Below, piece by piece: positions 50,591 to 58,383 of a stretch of DNA of 64,000 bases. The position numbers and the translations under genes were made by a program. Under the pieces are notes generated by a model, which saw nothing but the letters and a program-made list of their open reading frames with translations, made no database searches and was not told where the DNA came from. The DNA is taken from the NCBI RefSeq assembly GCF_051133435.1, contig NZ_JBPGNY010000001.1:806001-870000 (forward strand). The letters are read 5' to 3'. Within the stretch, counting starts at the first letter, position 1. Each line of letters begins with the position of its first letter. This DNA is from JAAYAO01 sp051133435 (GTDB taxonomy: Bacteria > Actinomycetota > Actinomycetes > Propionibacteriales > Propionibacteriaceae).

Positions 50591-51781
50591 ATGGACTTCA
50601 CATTCAGCGCGGAAGAAAAAGAGTTCGATCGCCAGGTCAAGGAGTTCCTGGACGGGGAGCGGCAACGCGACGATGCCCACCTGATCTTCCGTCCGTACAT
50701 GGACACCTTCGCCTCGGCGGCCAGCGAGCCGGCCGGACGCGAGTTGATCAAGCGTCTTGGTGCCCGGGGGTGGCTCGGGCTGACCTGGCCCGAGGAGTAC
50801 GGCGGCAAGAACATCCGCGGCGCCCAGGAGTACCTGCTCAACGAGCGGCTCGCCCAGAGCGGAGCCCCGCTGACCGGCAAGGGCGTCGGCCTGATCGGCA
50901 AGACCCTGATGAACCACGGCAGCGACGAGCTCAAGGACTGGTTCCTGCCCCGGATTCTGCGCGGTGAGATCGACTTCGCGCTGGGCTATTCCGAACCGGA
51001 CGCCGGGTCGGACCTGGCCTCGCTGAAGTTGCGGGCCACCCGCACCGAGGGCGGCTGGATCCTGAACGGCCAGAAGCGGTTCACCACCTCGGCCCATTTC
51101 GCCGAGTGGTACTGGGTGGCCGCCCGCACCGACCCGGAGGCGAAGAAGCACGAGGGCATCACCCTGTTCCTGGTCGACCTGGACGATTCCCGGCTCACCG
51201 TCCTGGAACAGAAGACCCTCGGCGACGAGCGCACCAACGAGGTCTTCTTCGATGACGTCTTCGTGCCCGACTCCCATGTCGTCGGCGAGGTGAACAAGGG
51301 CTGGACCTATGTTCGCGAGGCGCTGGCCTACGAGCGGTTCACCATCTACGCGGTGGGCTGGCTGGAATCGAAGATGCAGATGATCGTCGACTGGGCCCGC
51401 ACCCCGGACGTCGACGGTGAGCGCCCGGCCGACCGGCCCGATGTGCGCTCCGGCATCGTCGACCTGGCGATGGACCTGGAGGTTGCCAGGCTGCTGCTGC
51501 TGTATGTCACCGACCAGGGGTTGAAGGGCAAGGTGCCGTCGATCGAGGCCTCGATGTGCAAGCTGGCCCTCACCCACCTGCACCAGAAGATGGCCCGGTT
51601 CATGTCGCTGCAGCTCGGCCCCGAGGCGGTGCTGAAGAGCGACGCAGCCGGTGCGGTGGCCGACGGCTTCTGGGAGACCTCCTACCGGGCCACGGTGAAC
51701 GTCACCGTCGGTGGTGGTTCGACCGAGATCCAGAAGAACCTGCTGGCCCGGCTCGGCCTGAAACTCCCGGTGCGGTCATGA
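50591..51781 (+). CDS. Acyl-CoA dehydrogenase, subunit 1
   Basis: 396 residues. Flavin-dependent oxidation of an acyl-CoA to the 2-enoyl-CoA. FALGYSEPDAGSDLASLKLRAT and RFTTSAHFAEWYWVAARTD are flavin/substrate motifs; the C-terminus TVGGGSTEIQKNLLARLGL is the flavin-ADP contact. It is cotranscribed with a second, divergent acyl-CoA dehydrogenase at 52786, as ChsE1/ChsE2 (FadE28/29) form an alpha2beta2 enzyme. ATG 50591 with AGGAG 6 bases upstream. Confidence 0.92.
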   Translation: MDFTFSAEEKEFDRQVKEFLDGERQRDDAHLIFRPYMDTFASAASEPAGRELIKRLGARGWLGLTWPEEYGGKNIRGAQEYLLNERLAQSGAPLTGKGVGLIGKTLMNHGSDELKDWFLPRILRGEIDFALGYSEPDAGSDLASLKLRATRTEGGWILNGQKRFTTSAHFAEWYWVAARTDPEAKKHEGITLFLVDLDDSRLTVLEQKTLGDERTNEVFFDDVFVPDSHVVGEVNKGWTYVREALAYERFTIYAVGWLESKMQMIVDWARTPDVDGERPADRPDVRSGIVDLAMDLEVARLLLLYVTDQGLKGKVPSIEASMCKLALTHLHQKMARFMSLQLGPEAVLKSDAAGAVADGFWETSYRATVNVTVGGGSTEIQKNLLARLGLKLPVRS

Positions 51782-52782
51782 CCGCCCCCGACGCCCGATC
51801 CGAGGAACTCCCCGAGTCCGCTCGGGAATTGCTGCGCACCACCCTGGAGCGGCCGGCACCGGCCCCGGTGGATGCCTACTCGATAATGGCCTGGGCCTCC
51901 GGGGTGCGCGACGGCGGCGCGAGCTACTGGACGTCGGCCCCCGGTGAGCGGCGGGCCCCCGCGGTGATGGCGACGACCTGGTTGGCCGGGCCGCGCTGGT
52001 CACCGCACGAACAACAGGGCAGCGGCCTGAGCCTGCACCATGACCTGAAAGCAGCCCTGGGCTATCCCTTCGCCGTGGTGCGCAGCATCGACAACCGTTA
52101 CGGGGCGCCGGTTCACGAGGGCGATCTGCTGACCTCGCGCTATGCGATCAAGCGGGTATCGCCGGAACGGCCGATGCGCCGCGGCCCGGGGCGCACCTGG
52201 GACATCGGCGTGGAGATCCGCAACCAGCGCGACGAGATCGTGGCCGTGACCACCTGGGGCTTCTCGGCCTACCGCCTGGACGAATCGGCTGCGGGTGCCG
52301 AATCGAAAGCCGAAGCGAAACCGGCCGCCCAGCCGGAGCAGATCGACGGCGAGCCGCTGCCCTCACTGGAGGTGCCGATCGACACCTCGACGGTGATCCT
52401 GAGCGCCCTGGCCAGCCGCGATGTGACGGCCTTTCATCATGACCCGGCCGCGGCCCGTGCGTCCGGCATGGAGGACATCATCGTGAACACCCCGGCCCGG
52501 CTCGGGTTCCTGAGCCGCTGGCTGGTCACCGACACCTGGCCCGACGCCCGGTTGTGCCAATTGCGGCTGAACCTCAACCGTTCCATCCACCCCGGCGAGC
52601 ATCTGACCCTGTCCGGGCGACAGACCGCGACCGAACAACTCAACGATTCGGTGCACCGCCGCGACGTGCGCTTCACCGAATCGACCACCCACCCGGTCGG
52701 CCATGGCACCGCGACGGTGCTGACCGGCGCGGGCGCGTGGGACATCCCCTGGACCGACCTGATCGACACCGACGAAAGGTGA
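51778..52782 (+). CDS. MaoC/FAS1-like double-hotdog dehydratase
   Basis: 334 residues: an N-terminal FAS1-like hotdog (about 30-165) and a C-terminal MaoC hotdog starting near 200 with SRDVTAFHHDPAAARASGM, which holds the D-x4-H hydratase site in a changed form. It should hydrate the 2-enoyl-CoA from the dehydrogenases. Overlaps the stop of dehydrogenase 1 (ATGA) and is 3 bp before dehydrogenase 2, so it is made with both. Confidence 0.85.
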   Translation: MTAPDARSEELPESARELLRTTLERPAPAPVDAYSIMAWASGVRDGGASYWTSAPGERRAPAVMATTWLAGPRWSPHEQQGSGLSLHHDLKAALGYPFAVVRSIDNRYGAPVHEGDLLTSRYAIKRVSPERPMRRGPGRTWDIGVEIRNQRDEIVAVTTWGFSAYRLDESAAGAESKAEAKPAAQPEQIDGEPLPSLEVPIDTSTVILSALASRDVTAFHHDPAAARASGMEDIIVNTPARLGFLSRWLVTDTWPDARLCQLRLNLNRSIHPGEHLTLSGRQTATEQLNDSVHRRDVRFTESTTHPVGHGTATVLTGAGAWDIPWTDLIDTDER

Positions 52783-52785
52783 AAC

Positions 52786-53940
52786 ATGGATCTCGAACTC
52801 GATGCCGATCTTGAGGCTCTCGCCGAATCCGTGCGGGACATGTGCACCAAGCACTACGACACCGACATCGTCCGGCAGGGCGAGGACGGGCCGGGAGTGC
52901 TCCCACCCGAGGTGCACCAGCACCTGGGCCGGATGGGTGTGCTCGGTATGCGAATCGACCCCGACTTCGGTGGTTCCGGTGGCGGCATGGTCGAGACCGC
53001 GGTGATCAGCGAAGAATTCGGCGCCGCCCTGATTCCGATGTCGGTGCTGGTCTCGAGTGTGCTGGTCGCCGAACTGGTCAACGACCTGGGCACCGACGAC
53101 TCCCGCACGCAGATCCTGCCGAGGCTGGCCGACGGAACCCAGATCGCGAGCATCGGCTGGGCCGAGCCCGGACGTGGGTACTCCCCCGCTGCCATGACCA
53201 GCACGGCCGAACCCGAGGGGGACGGGATCCGGCTGCGCGGTACCAAGTCTTTCGTGCACTGTGCCGCACAGGCCGATCCGCTGTTGGTGGTGGCGCGGCA
53301 CCACCGCGGGGAGGGCTACGGGGTCTACGCCGTACCGGTGGCCGAGGGCACCCTCGCCGAGCAGAACACGATGGCTCGCGAGCTGCTGCATCAGGTCGGC
53401 TTCGACCTGGTCGTGCCCGCTTCGGCCGAAGTCACCGCCCGTCCGGTGAGCGCGGCCGAACTCGAGGCCGTGCTGGCCACCTTCCAGGTCGCGCTGAGCG
53501 CTTACTGTGTCGGCGGCATCCGGGAGGTGCTGCGGATGACCCGCGATTACGCCGCGACCCGGGAGCAGTTCGGCAAGCCGATCGGTTCCTTCCAGGCCAC
53601 CGCCCATCGGGTCTCCGACCAGTTGGTCGACTATCACTCCGCGCGGCTGTTGGCGTACCAGGCAGCTTGGGCCAAGGACCGGGATACGCCGGCGGCGTTG
53701 ACCCTGGCGTGGATGGCCAAGCGTCGCGGTTGCGATCTCTACCGCGCGGTGACCGCGAACGGTCAACAAGTTTTCGGCGGCATCGGCTTCATCACCGATG
53801 TCGACGTGCAGCTCTATTACCGGCGAGCGAAACAAGTTCAGATGCTGTGGGCCGAGCCCCATTACGCCGATGAGCAGCTCGCCCGACTCATTCTCGACGA
53901 CGACGGCCCCGGCCTGCTGCCGGCGATCATCGAACGTTGA
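52786..53940 (+). CDS. Acyl-CoA dehydrogenase, subunit 2
   Basis: 384 residues. Conserved IASIGWAEPGRGYSP and the FAD-binding RDYAATREQFGKPIGSFQATAHRVSDQLVD. The C-terminus has LYYRRAKQVQMLWAEPHYADEQLAR and lacks the usual EGTxEIQ, as in the non-catalytic partner of heteromeric acyl-CoA dehydrogenases. Together with 50591 it probably forms an alpha2beta2 enzyme. Distinct from subunit 1. Confidence 0.9.
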   Translation: MDLELDADLEALAESVRDMCTKHYDTDIVRQGEDGPGVLPPEVHQHLGRMGVLGMRIDPDFGGSGGGMVETAVISEEFGAALIPMSVLVSSVLVAELVNDLGTDDSRTQILPRLADGTQIASIGWAEPGRGYSPAAMTSTAEPEGDGIRLRGTKSFVHCAAQADPLLVVARHHRGEGYGVYAVPVAEGTLAEQNTMARELLHQVGFDLVVPASAEVTARPVSAAELEAVLATFQVALSAYCVGGIREVLRMTRDYAATREQFGKPIGSFQATAHRVSDQLVDYHSARLLAYQAAWAKDRDTPAALTLAWMAKRRGCDLYRAVTANGQQVFGGIGFITDVDVQLYYRRAKQVQMLWAEPHYADEQLARLILDDDGPGLLPAIIER

Positions 53941-53992
53941 GCCCTTCGGCGCCCGTCGCCGTGCTTTGTGTATCGCTTGAAAGGACTCATCC

Positions 53993-55597
53993 ATGAAACG
54001 ACGGATAGCTCGTGGCACTGTCGTGTTGGTCGGGATACTCGCGCTGGCCGCCTGCGGCACGGTTCGGGGCACCGACGAGCCGGAAACCAAGGATCCGGCC
54101 AACTCCTACGAACCCGGCATGCACGTACAGGAGCCGCCCTCGGATCCGGTCGACGGCGGCACCCTGACGATTGCGGAGGTGAGCGAACCCCGCTCCCTCG
54201 ATCCGGTTCAGTTGATCCCCACCGGTTTGACCGGCGGCACGGTTTTCACCGCCGTCTACGACCAACTGCTGCGCTGGAACGAGGTCGAGCAGAAGTTCGA
54301 GCCGCGCCTGGCCGAGTCGGTGGAGCCCAATGACGACTTCACGGAGTGGACGATCAAGCTTCGTCCGGATGCGAAGTTCTCCGACGGTAGTCCGGTCAAT
54401 GCCGATGCCGTGCTGGGTTCGTTCACGTACTACTTCGAGAACAAGGGCTACGACCTCGGCGTGCTCGGCCCGATCTGGGGTGGGGCCAAAAAGGTCGACG
54501 AGCACACCGTCCTGGTCACCCTGAAGAAGCCCTGGGCGACCTTCAACATGTCTCTGGGCAAGGGGCTCGGCTTCATCGTCGCTCCGGCGGCGATCGCCGG
54601 CGGCAAGGACAACTTCAAGCCGATCGGTGCCGGCCCGTTCGTCGTCGAGTCGTACAAGCCGCAGGAAGAGATGGTGCTCAAGGCCAACCCCGAGTACTGG
54701 GACGGCAAACCCCATCTCGACAAGGTGCGTTTCGTCTGGCTGGGAGCCAACCAGACGTCCTTCGAAGCCCTGCAGTCCGGTTCGGTGCAGTTGGCGATGC
54801 TGCGCGACTTCAAGGTGATCGAGCAGGCCCGGGAGGCCGACGTCTCCGGCTGGATGGAGGTCGAGAACCAGGGCAACATCATCGTGCTCAACACCGCCGA
54901 CGGTAAGCCCGCCGAGGACGTGCGGGTGCGCAAGGCGATCGCCCACGCCATCGATGCCGAGGCTCTCCACGACCGGGTCTACGACGGGCTCGGCATCCCG
55001 TCCAAGCACTTCTTCGGACCCACCTCACCGTGGTACCAGGAGTCCGCCGAGGCTCCCGCCCATGACCCGGACGAGGCACGCAAGCTGCTCGAGGAGGCCA
55101 AGCAGGACGGTTTCGACGGCCAACTCACCATCACCGCGAACTCCGCGCCGATCATGCGCGAGCAGGTGCTGATGCTCACCAGCCAGCTCGAAGCGGTGGG
55201 CTTCGAGGTGAAGTCCGATCACCTGCGGACGGTGGTGGAGCTGACCGTGAAGGTCTTCGTCGAGAAGAACTACGAAGCCTCCAGCACCTCGGCCTTCCTC
55301 ACCAACACCGACCCCTACTGGCGGATGCACATGTTGCTGTACTCGACCTCGCCGGGCAATGCGTCGAATTTCAAGGACCCCGAGACCGACGCCCTGCTGG
55401 ACGAACTGCGGGGCAAGCAGGGTGATGACCGCCGGGAGACCATCAACAAGCTCGAGAACCGGTTGCTGGATCAGTTGCCGGTGGTACCCCTGGGCGGGGA
55501 CATCTCCTTCGCGGCCTGGAACAAGAACGTCTTCGGCGTCGGGGTGTCGAACGACATCATGCTGACCCTCGACAAGGCATGGATCGCCCCGAAGTGA
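53993..55597 (+). CDS. ABC-type solute-binding lipoprotein, family 5 (orphan)
   Basis: 534 residues. Signal peptide MKRRIARGTVVLVGILALAACG with lipobox LAAC (Cys about 20), so it is anchored to the outer face of the membrane. The body is the SBP_bac_5 fold (DGGTLTIAEVSEPRSLDP, PIGAGPFVVESYKPQEEMVLKANPEYWDGKP). It binds peptides or other bulky solutes for an ABC importer. No permease or ATPase gene is nearby. It is likely to catch a substrate for the adjoining catabolic genes. Confidence 0.9.
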   Translation: MKRRIARGTVVLVGILALAACGTVRGTDEPETKDPANSYEPGMHVQEPPSDPVDGGTLTIAEVSEPRSLDPVQLIPTGLTGGTVFTAVYDQLLRWNEVEQKFEPRLAESVEPNDDFTEWTIKLRPDAKFSDGSPVNADAVLGSFTYYFENKGYDLGVLGPIWGGAKKVDEHTVLVTLKKPWATFNMSLGKGLGFIVAPAAIAGGKDNFKPIGAGPFVVESYKPQEEMVLKANPEYWDGKPHLDKVRFVWLGANQTSFEALQSGSVQLAMLRDFKVIEQAREADVSGWMEVENQGNIIVLNTADGKPAEDVRVRKAIAHAIDAEALHDRVYDGLGIPSKHFFGPTSPWYQESAEAPAHDPDEARKLLEEAKQDGFDGQLTITANSAPIMREQVLMLTSQLEAVGFEVKSDHLRTVVELTVKVFVEKNYEASSTSAFLTNTDPYWRMHMLLYSTSPGNASNFKDPETDALLDELRGKQGDDRRETINKLENRLLDQLPVVPLGGDISFAAWNKNVFGVGVSNDIMLTLDKAWIAPK

Positions 55598-55605
55598 TGT
55601 GAGCA

Positions 55606-55643
55606 AGAGTGGTTCCACCGACAACTGTCAGTGGAACCACTCT
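55606..55643. terminator. Bidirectional terminator, 13-bp perfect stem
   Basis: AGAGTGGTTCCAC (55606-55618) pairs with GTGGAACCACTCT (55631-55643), loop 12 bases. It follows the lipoprotein stop and overlaps the last codons (EWFH) and stop of the convergent SDR gene. Confidence 0.8.
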
Positions 55644-56413
55644 CCGGCATTGGTACCGATACTCTGACCGGTCACCGGCCGCGCCAGCGGGGAGGCCAGA
55701 TAGGTGATCGTCCCCGCCATCTCCTCCGGCCCCGGGATGTAGCCCAGGGCCGTATTGCGACAGGCCTCGGCATGGACGTCCTGGTACGAGCGGCCGGACT
55801 GTTCGGCCCTCAGCCGCAGGTAGCCCTCCACCTGTTCGGACCAGATCATGCCCGGATGCACCGCATTGACCCGGATCCCCTGCCCACCGAGTTCCTGGGC
55901 CAGGGTTCTGGTGACCCCGGACAGGGCCGCCTTCGAGGTCGAGTAGGCGGCGAAACCGTCGATCACCTTCCAGGCCTGCAGGCTGTTCACCATCACCACC
56001 CGCCCGTCCCCGTGCCGGCTCAACAGCGGCACCATCGCCCGGGTCATGTTGAGGGTGCCGAAGAGGTTCACCTCGATCACGCTGCGCCACTGATCGAAGT
56101 CGCTGTCCAACACCGTGGTGCGGGGCCCGGAGAGGAAGGCGTTGTTGACCAGAATGTCGCCGCGGCCGAAGTGCTGCTCGGCCGTTGCGGCGACGTGGGC
56201 GCAGGCGTCCGGATCGGTGACGTCGGCGGACACGCACACCGCCTCCCGACCCAACGCGCCCAGCTCCTCGCGCACCTGTTCCAGGAAGGTCATCCGCCGG
56301 GCGACCAACACCAGGTTGCACCCGTGGCGACCGAGGTCGAGCGCGACCGCGCGGCCGAGCCCGGGGCCCACCCCGGACACCACCGCGGTCAGGCCCTCGA
56401 GCGTCCCGGGCAT
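55628..56413 (-). CDS. Short-chain dehydrogenase/reductase
   Basis: 261 residues. SGVGPGLGRA cofactor motif, NNAFLSGP, catalytic MVNSLQ (Ser) and YSTSK (Tyr, Lys), HPGMIWSEQV. Start ATG 56413 overlaps the TAA of the DapB-like gene by one base (TAATG). Oxidises or reduces a hydroxy/keto intermediate; substrate unknown. The longer open frame to 56986 is antisense to the next gene. Confidence 0.9.
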   Translation of the reverse strand: MPGTLEGLTAVVSGVGPGLGRAVALDLGRHGCNLVLVARRMTFLEQVREELGALGREAVCVSADVTDPDACAHVAATAEQHFGRGDILVNNAFLSGPRTTVLDSDFDQWRSVIEVNLFGTLNMTRAMVPLLSRHGDGRVVMVNSLQAWKVIDGFAAYSTSKAALSGVTRTLAQELGGQGIRVNAVHPGMIWSEQVEGYLRLRAEQSGRSYQDVHAEACRNTALGYIPGPEEMAGTITYLASPLARPVTGQSIGTNAGEWFH

Positions 56414-57531
56414 TACCGGGCTGTTCCCTGTTCGGCCAGCCAGATCGGGCTGTAGGGCTGCCCCGGATCGCCGAAGACGTTGCCGCGACCGGGCACCAAC
56501 CCGAAGTCGAGGACGCTCTTCAACCCGGGCGGTAGGTTGTCCAAGTACGGCACGACAGCCAGCCCGCGCCAGGCCGAGAGCACGCAGCCGCCGGTGTTGC
56601 CGTCCCCGTCGGGGCCGGTCAGGCCCGTCCAGGAATTGATGTTCGGGTTGCCCTTGATCTCGACCCGGTAGCCCTCTTCGGTGGGCCAACCATCGGGCAC
56701 CACGTCGGCGGCCATGAAGTTGAAGTGTTCGATCACGATCTTGGGTTCGCCGCCCACCATGCCGCTCAACCGCCACCGCAGCGCACCCATGGTGCCGGCC
56801 TCGATGTCGGGCAGTCCGCCGGGCATCGAGATCGCGCGGTCGGTCGGGAGGCGTTCGACGTACTCCTCGATGTCGTCGAGTTCGATGCCCAGCCCGGCGG
56901 CCATCGCGTCGATCGGTCCGCGCCAGGTGGTGCGCAGGGCACCGGGTCGGGCCGCCGGCGGCACCACGTCCATCGGCCCGCCCCAACCCTGTGCGTCCAT
57001 GAAGTTGGCGTTGAAGAAGGTCGAGTAGTCGAGTACCTCGGTGACCTTGATCGAGTCGACCCGAGCGCAGCCGCCGGCCAGGGTCAGGGGCAACAGGTCG
57101 CTGAAGAAGCCCGGCTCGACGCCGGTCACGAACATCGACCGGCCACCCTCCGCGCAGGCCGCGGCCAAGGGTTCGGTGAAGGCCTTCGGTGCCGTCGGTG
57201 GGTACACCAGCGGCGGCAGACAGTTGGAGATCACGTGTTTGCCGGCGCGCAGCGCCCGGGCGCAGTCGGCCACCGCGTCGGCCTCACGGAAGGCACTGTT
57301 GGCGAAGTAGGCCACCACATCGGCGTCCAGGGCGAGTACCGCATCGATGTCGTCGGTGGCGATCACGCCGGTATCGCCCGCGCGGCCGACGATCTCGCCG
57401 GCGTCCTTGCCGATCTTCTCCGGAGTGTGCGCGATCATGCCCACGAGTTCGAAATCCGGGTGGTCCAGTACCGCGGCAAGCCCCAACTTGCCGACATATC
57501 CCGACCCCCACCAAATGACCCTGTGCACCAT
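56413..57531 (-). CDS. Dihydrodipicolinate reductase-like NAD(P)-dependent protein
   Basis: 372 residues, larger than DapB. N-terminal Rossmann VIWWGSGYVGKLGLAAVLDHPDFELVGM and GKHVISNCLP, as in the DapB-like and 2,4-diaminopentanoate/amine dehydrogenase-type family that acts in steroid and terpene islands. Reaction unknown. ATG 57531. Its promoter carries the best copy of the 23-bp palindrome (57588). Cotranscribed with the SDR at 55628. Confidence 0.8.
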   Translation of the reverse strand: MVHRVIWWGSGYVGKLGLAAVLDHPDFELVGMIAHTPEKIGKDAGEIVGRAGDTGVIATDDIDAVLALDADVVAYFANSAFREADAVADCARALRAGKHVISNCLPPLVYPPTAPKAFTEPLAAACAEGGRSMFVTGVEPGFFSDLLPLTLAGGCARVDSIKVTEVLDYSTFFNANFMDAQGWGGPMDVVPPAARPGALRTTWRGPIDAMAAGLGIELDDIEEYVERLPTDRAISMPGGLPDIEAGTMGALRWRLSGMVGGEPKIVIEHFNFMAADVVPDGWPTEEGYRVEIKGNPNINSWTGLTGPDGDGNTGGCVLSAWRGLAVVPYLDNLPPGLKSVLDFGLVPGRGNVFGDPGQPYSPIWLAEQGTAR

Positions 57532-57587
57532 CTCGGCACTCCTCGCGTTCGCTCCGGCTTTCGCTCACGATGACAGAGCCCGGAGCA

Positions 57588-57610
57588 TTACGCAACGATT
57601 CGTAGCGTAA
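57588..57610. promoter_or_regulatory. 23-bp near-perfect palindrome (TTACGCAA / TAGCGTAA half-sites)
   Basis: Half-sites TTACGCAACGA and TCGTAGCGTAA flank one central base; only one symmetric pair (A/A) breaks the dyad. It lies 56 bp upstream of the DapB-like gene. The pattern recurs at 47722-47744. Probably the operator of the TetR protein at 42282 or another regulator of this island. Confidence 0.6.
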
Positions 57611-57654
57611 CCTTCCATTGACCGGTAGCCGGGGGCGGGTTTTCCGGGGACGAA

Positions 57655-57691
57655 GAACGGCGCCCACCCCGGTATGGGATGGGCGCCGTTC
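57655..57691 (-). terminator. Terminator of the rplQ operon
   Basis: GAACGGCGCCCA (57655-57666) pairs with TGGGCGCCGTTC (57680-57691). On the minus strand TTCTTCG follows. It lies 19 bp past the rplQ stop. Confidence 0.8.
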
Positions 57692-57709
57692 AGACAGGTT
57701 CGGACGAAA

Positions 57710-58336
57710 TCAGGCCTTCTTGTCGTCCTTCTTCTCGGCCTTGTCGTCGTCCGCGTCAGCCTCGTCAGCCTTGGCCTCGTCAGCTTCGTCGGCCTTGGCG
57801 TCGGCGTCCTCGGTGGTTTCCTCGGCTTCGGTGGCCTCGGTCTCCTCGACCTCGGTTTCCTCGGCGGCGGTCTCCTCCGCAGCAGCTTCCTCGGCCTCGT
57901 CCTTCTTCGCCTTGGCCTTCGGTTCGTCCTTCTTGGCGGCCTTGGTCTCGTCCTTCTTGGCCTTCGCCTTGGGCTCGACCTTCTCGGTCACCAGTTCGAT
58001 GATCGCCATCGGAGCCTTGTCGCCCTTGCGCAGACCGATCTTGGTGATCCGGGTGTAGCCACCCTCACGACCCTCCATCATCGGGGCGATCTCGGCGAAC
58101 AGAATGTGCACCACGTCGGTATCGCGCACCGTGCGCATCACCTGGCGACGGTTGTGCAGGTCACCACGGCGGGCCTTGGTGATCAGCTTCTCGGCCAGCG
58201 GACGCAGCCGCTTCGCCTTGGCCTCGGTGGTGGTGATTTTTCCGTGCTCGAACAGCTGGGTGGCCAGGTTCGCCAGGATGATCCGTTCGTGCGTGGGGCT
58301 GCCGCCGAGGCGGGGGCCCTTGGTGGGAGTAGGCAT
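57710..58336 (-). CDS. rplQ: 50S ribosomal protein L17 with long acidic C-terminal tail
   Basis: 208 residues. The L17 fold is residues 1-120 (MPTPTKGPRLGGSPTHERIILANLATQLF to MAIIELVTEKV). From 121 an extension alternates KAKAKKDE and Glu/Ala/Thr/Asp runs (ETEVEETEATEAEE...), highly charged and disordered. Such tails are common in Propionibacteria and a few other Actinomycetota but this one nearly doubles the protein. It is the last gene of the infA-rplQ block. Confidence 0.95.
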   Translation of the reverse strand: MPTPTKGPRLGGSPTHERIILANLATQLFEHGKITTTEAKAKRLRPLAEKLITKARRGDLHNRRQVMRTVRDTDVVHILFAEIAPMMEGREGGYTRITKIGLRKGDKAPMAIIELVTEKVEPKAKAKKDETKAAKKDEPKAKAKKDEAEEAAAEETAAEETEVEETEATEAEETTEDADAKADEADEAKADEADADDDKAEKKDDKKA

Positions 58337-58383
58337 GGGTTCTCCAGTTTCTCAGTACTGGTCGAGCAGTACTGGGGTCGTTC

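Noticed and set aside
58353..58374. CAGTACTG pair between rpoA and rplQ as a regulator site
   Set aside because: It can form a small hairpin but is only 8 bp, has no match elsewhere in the window and may be chance.
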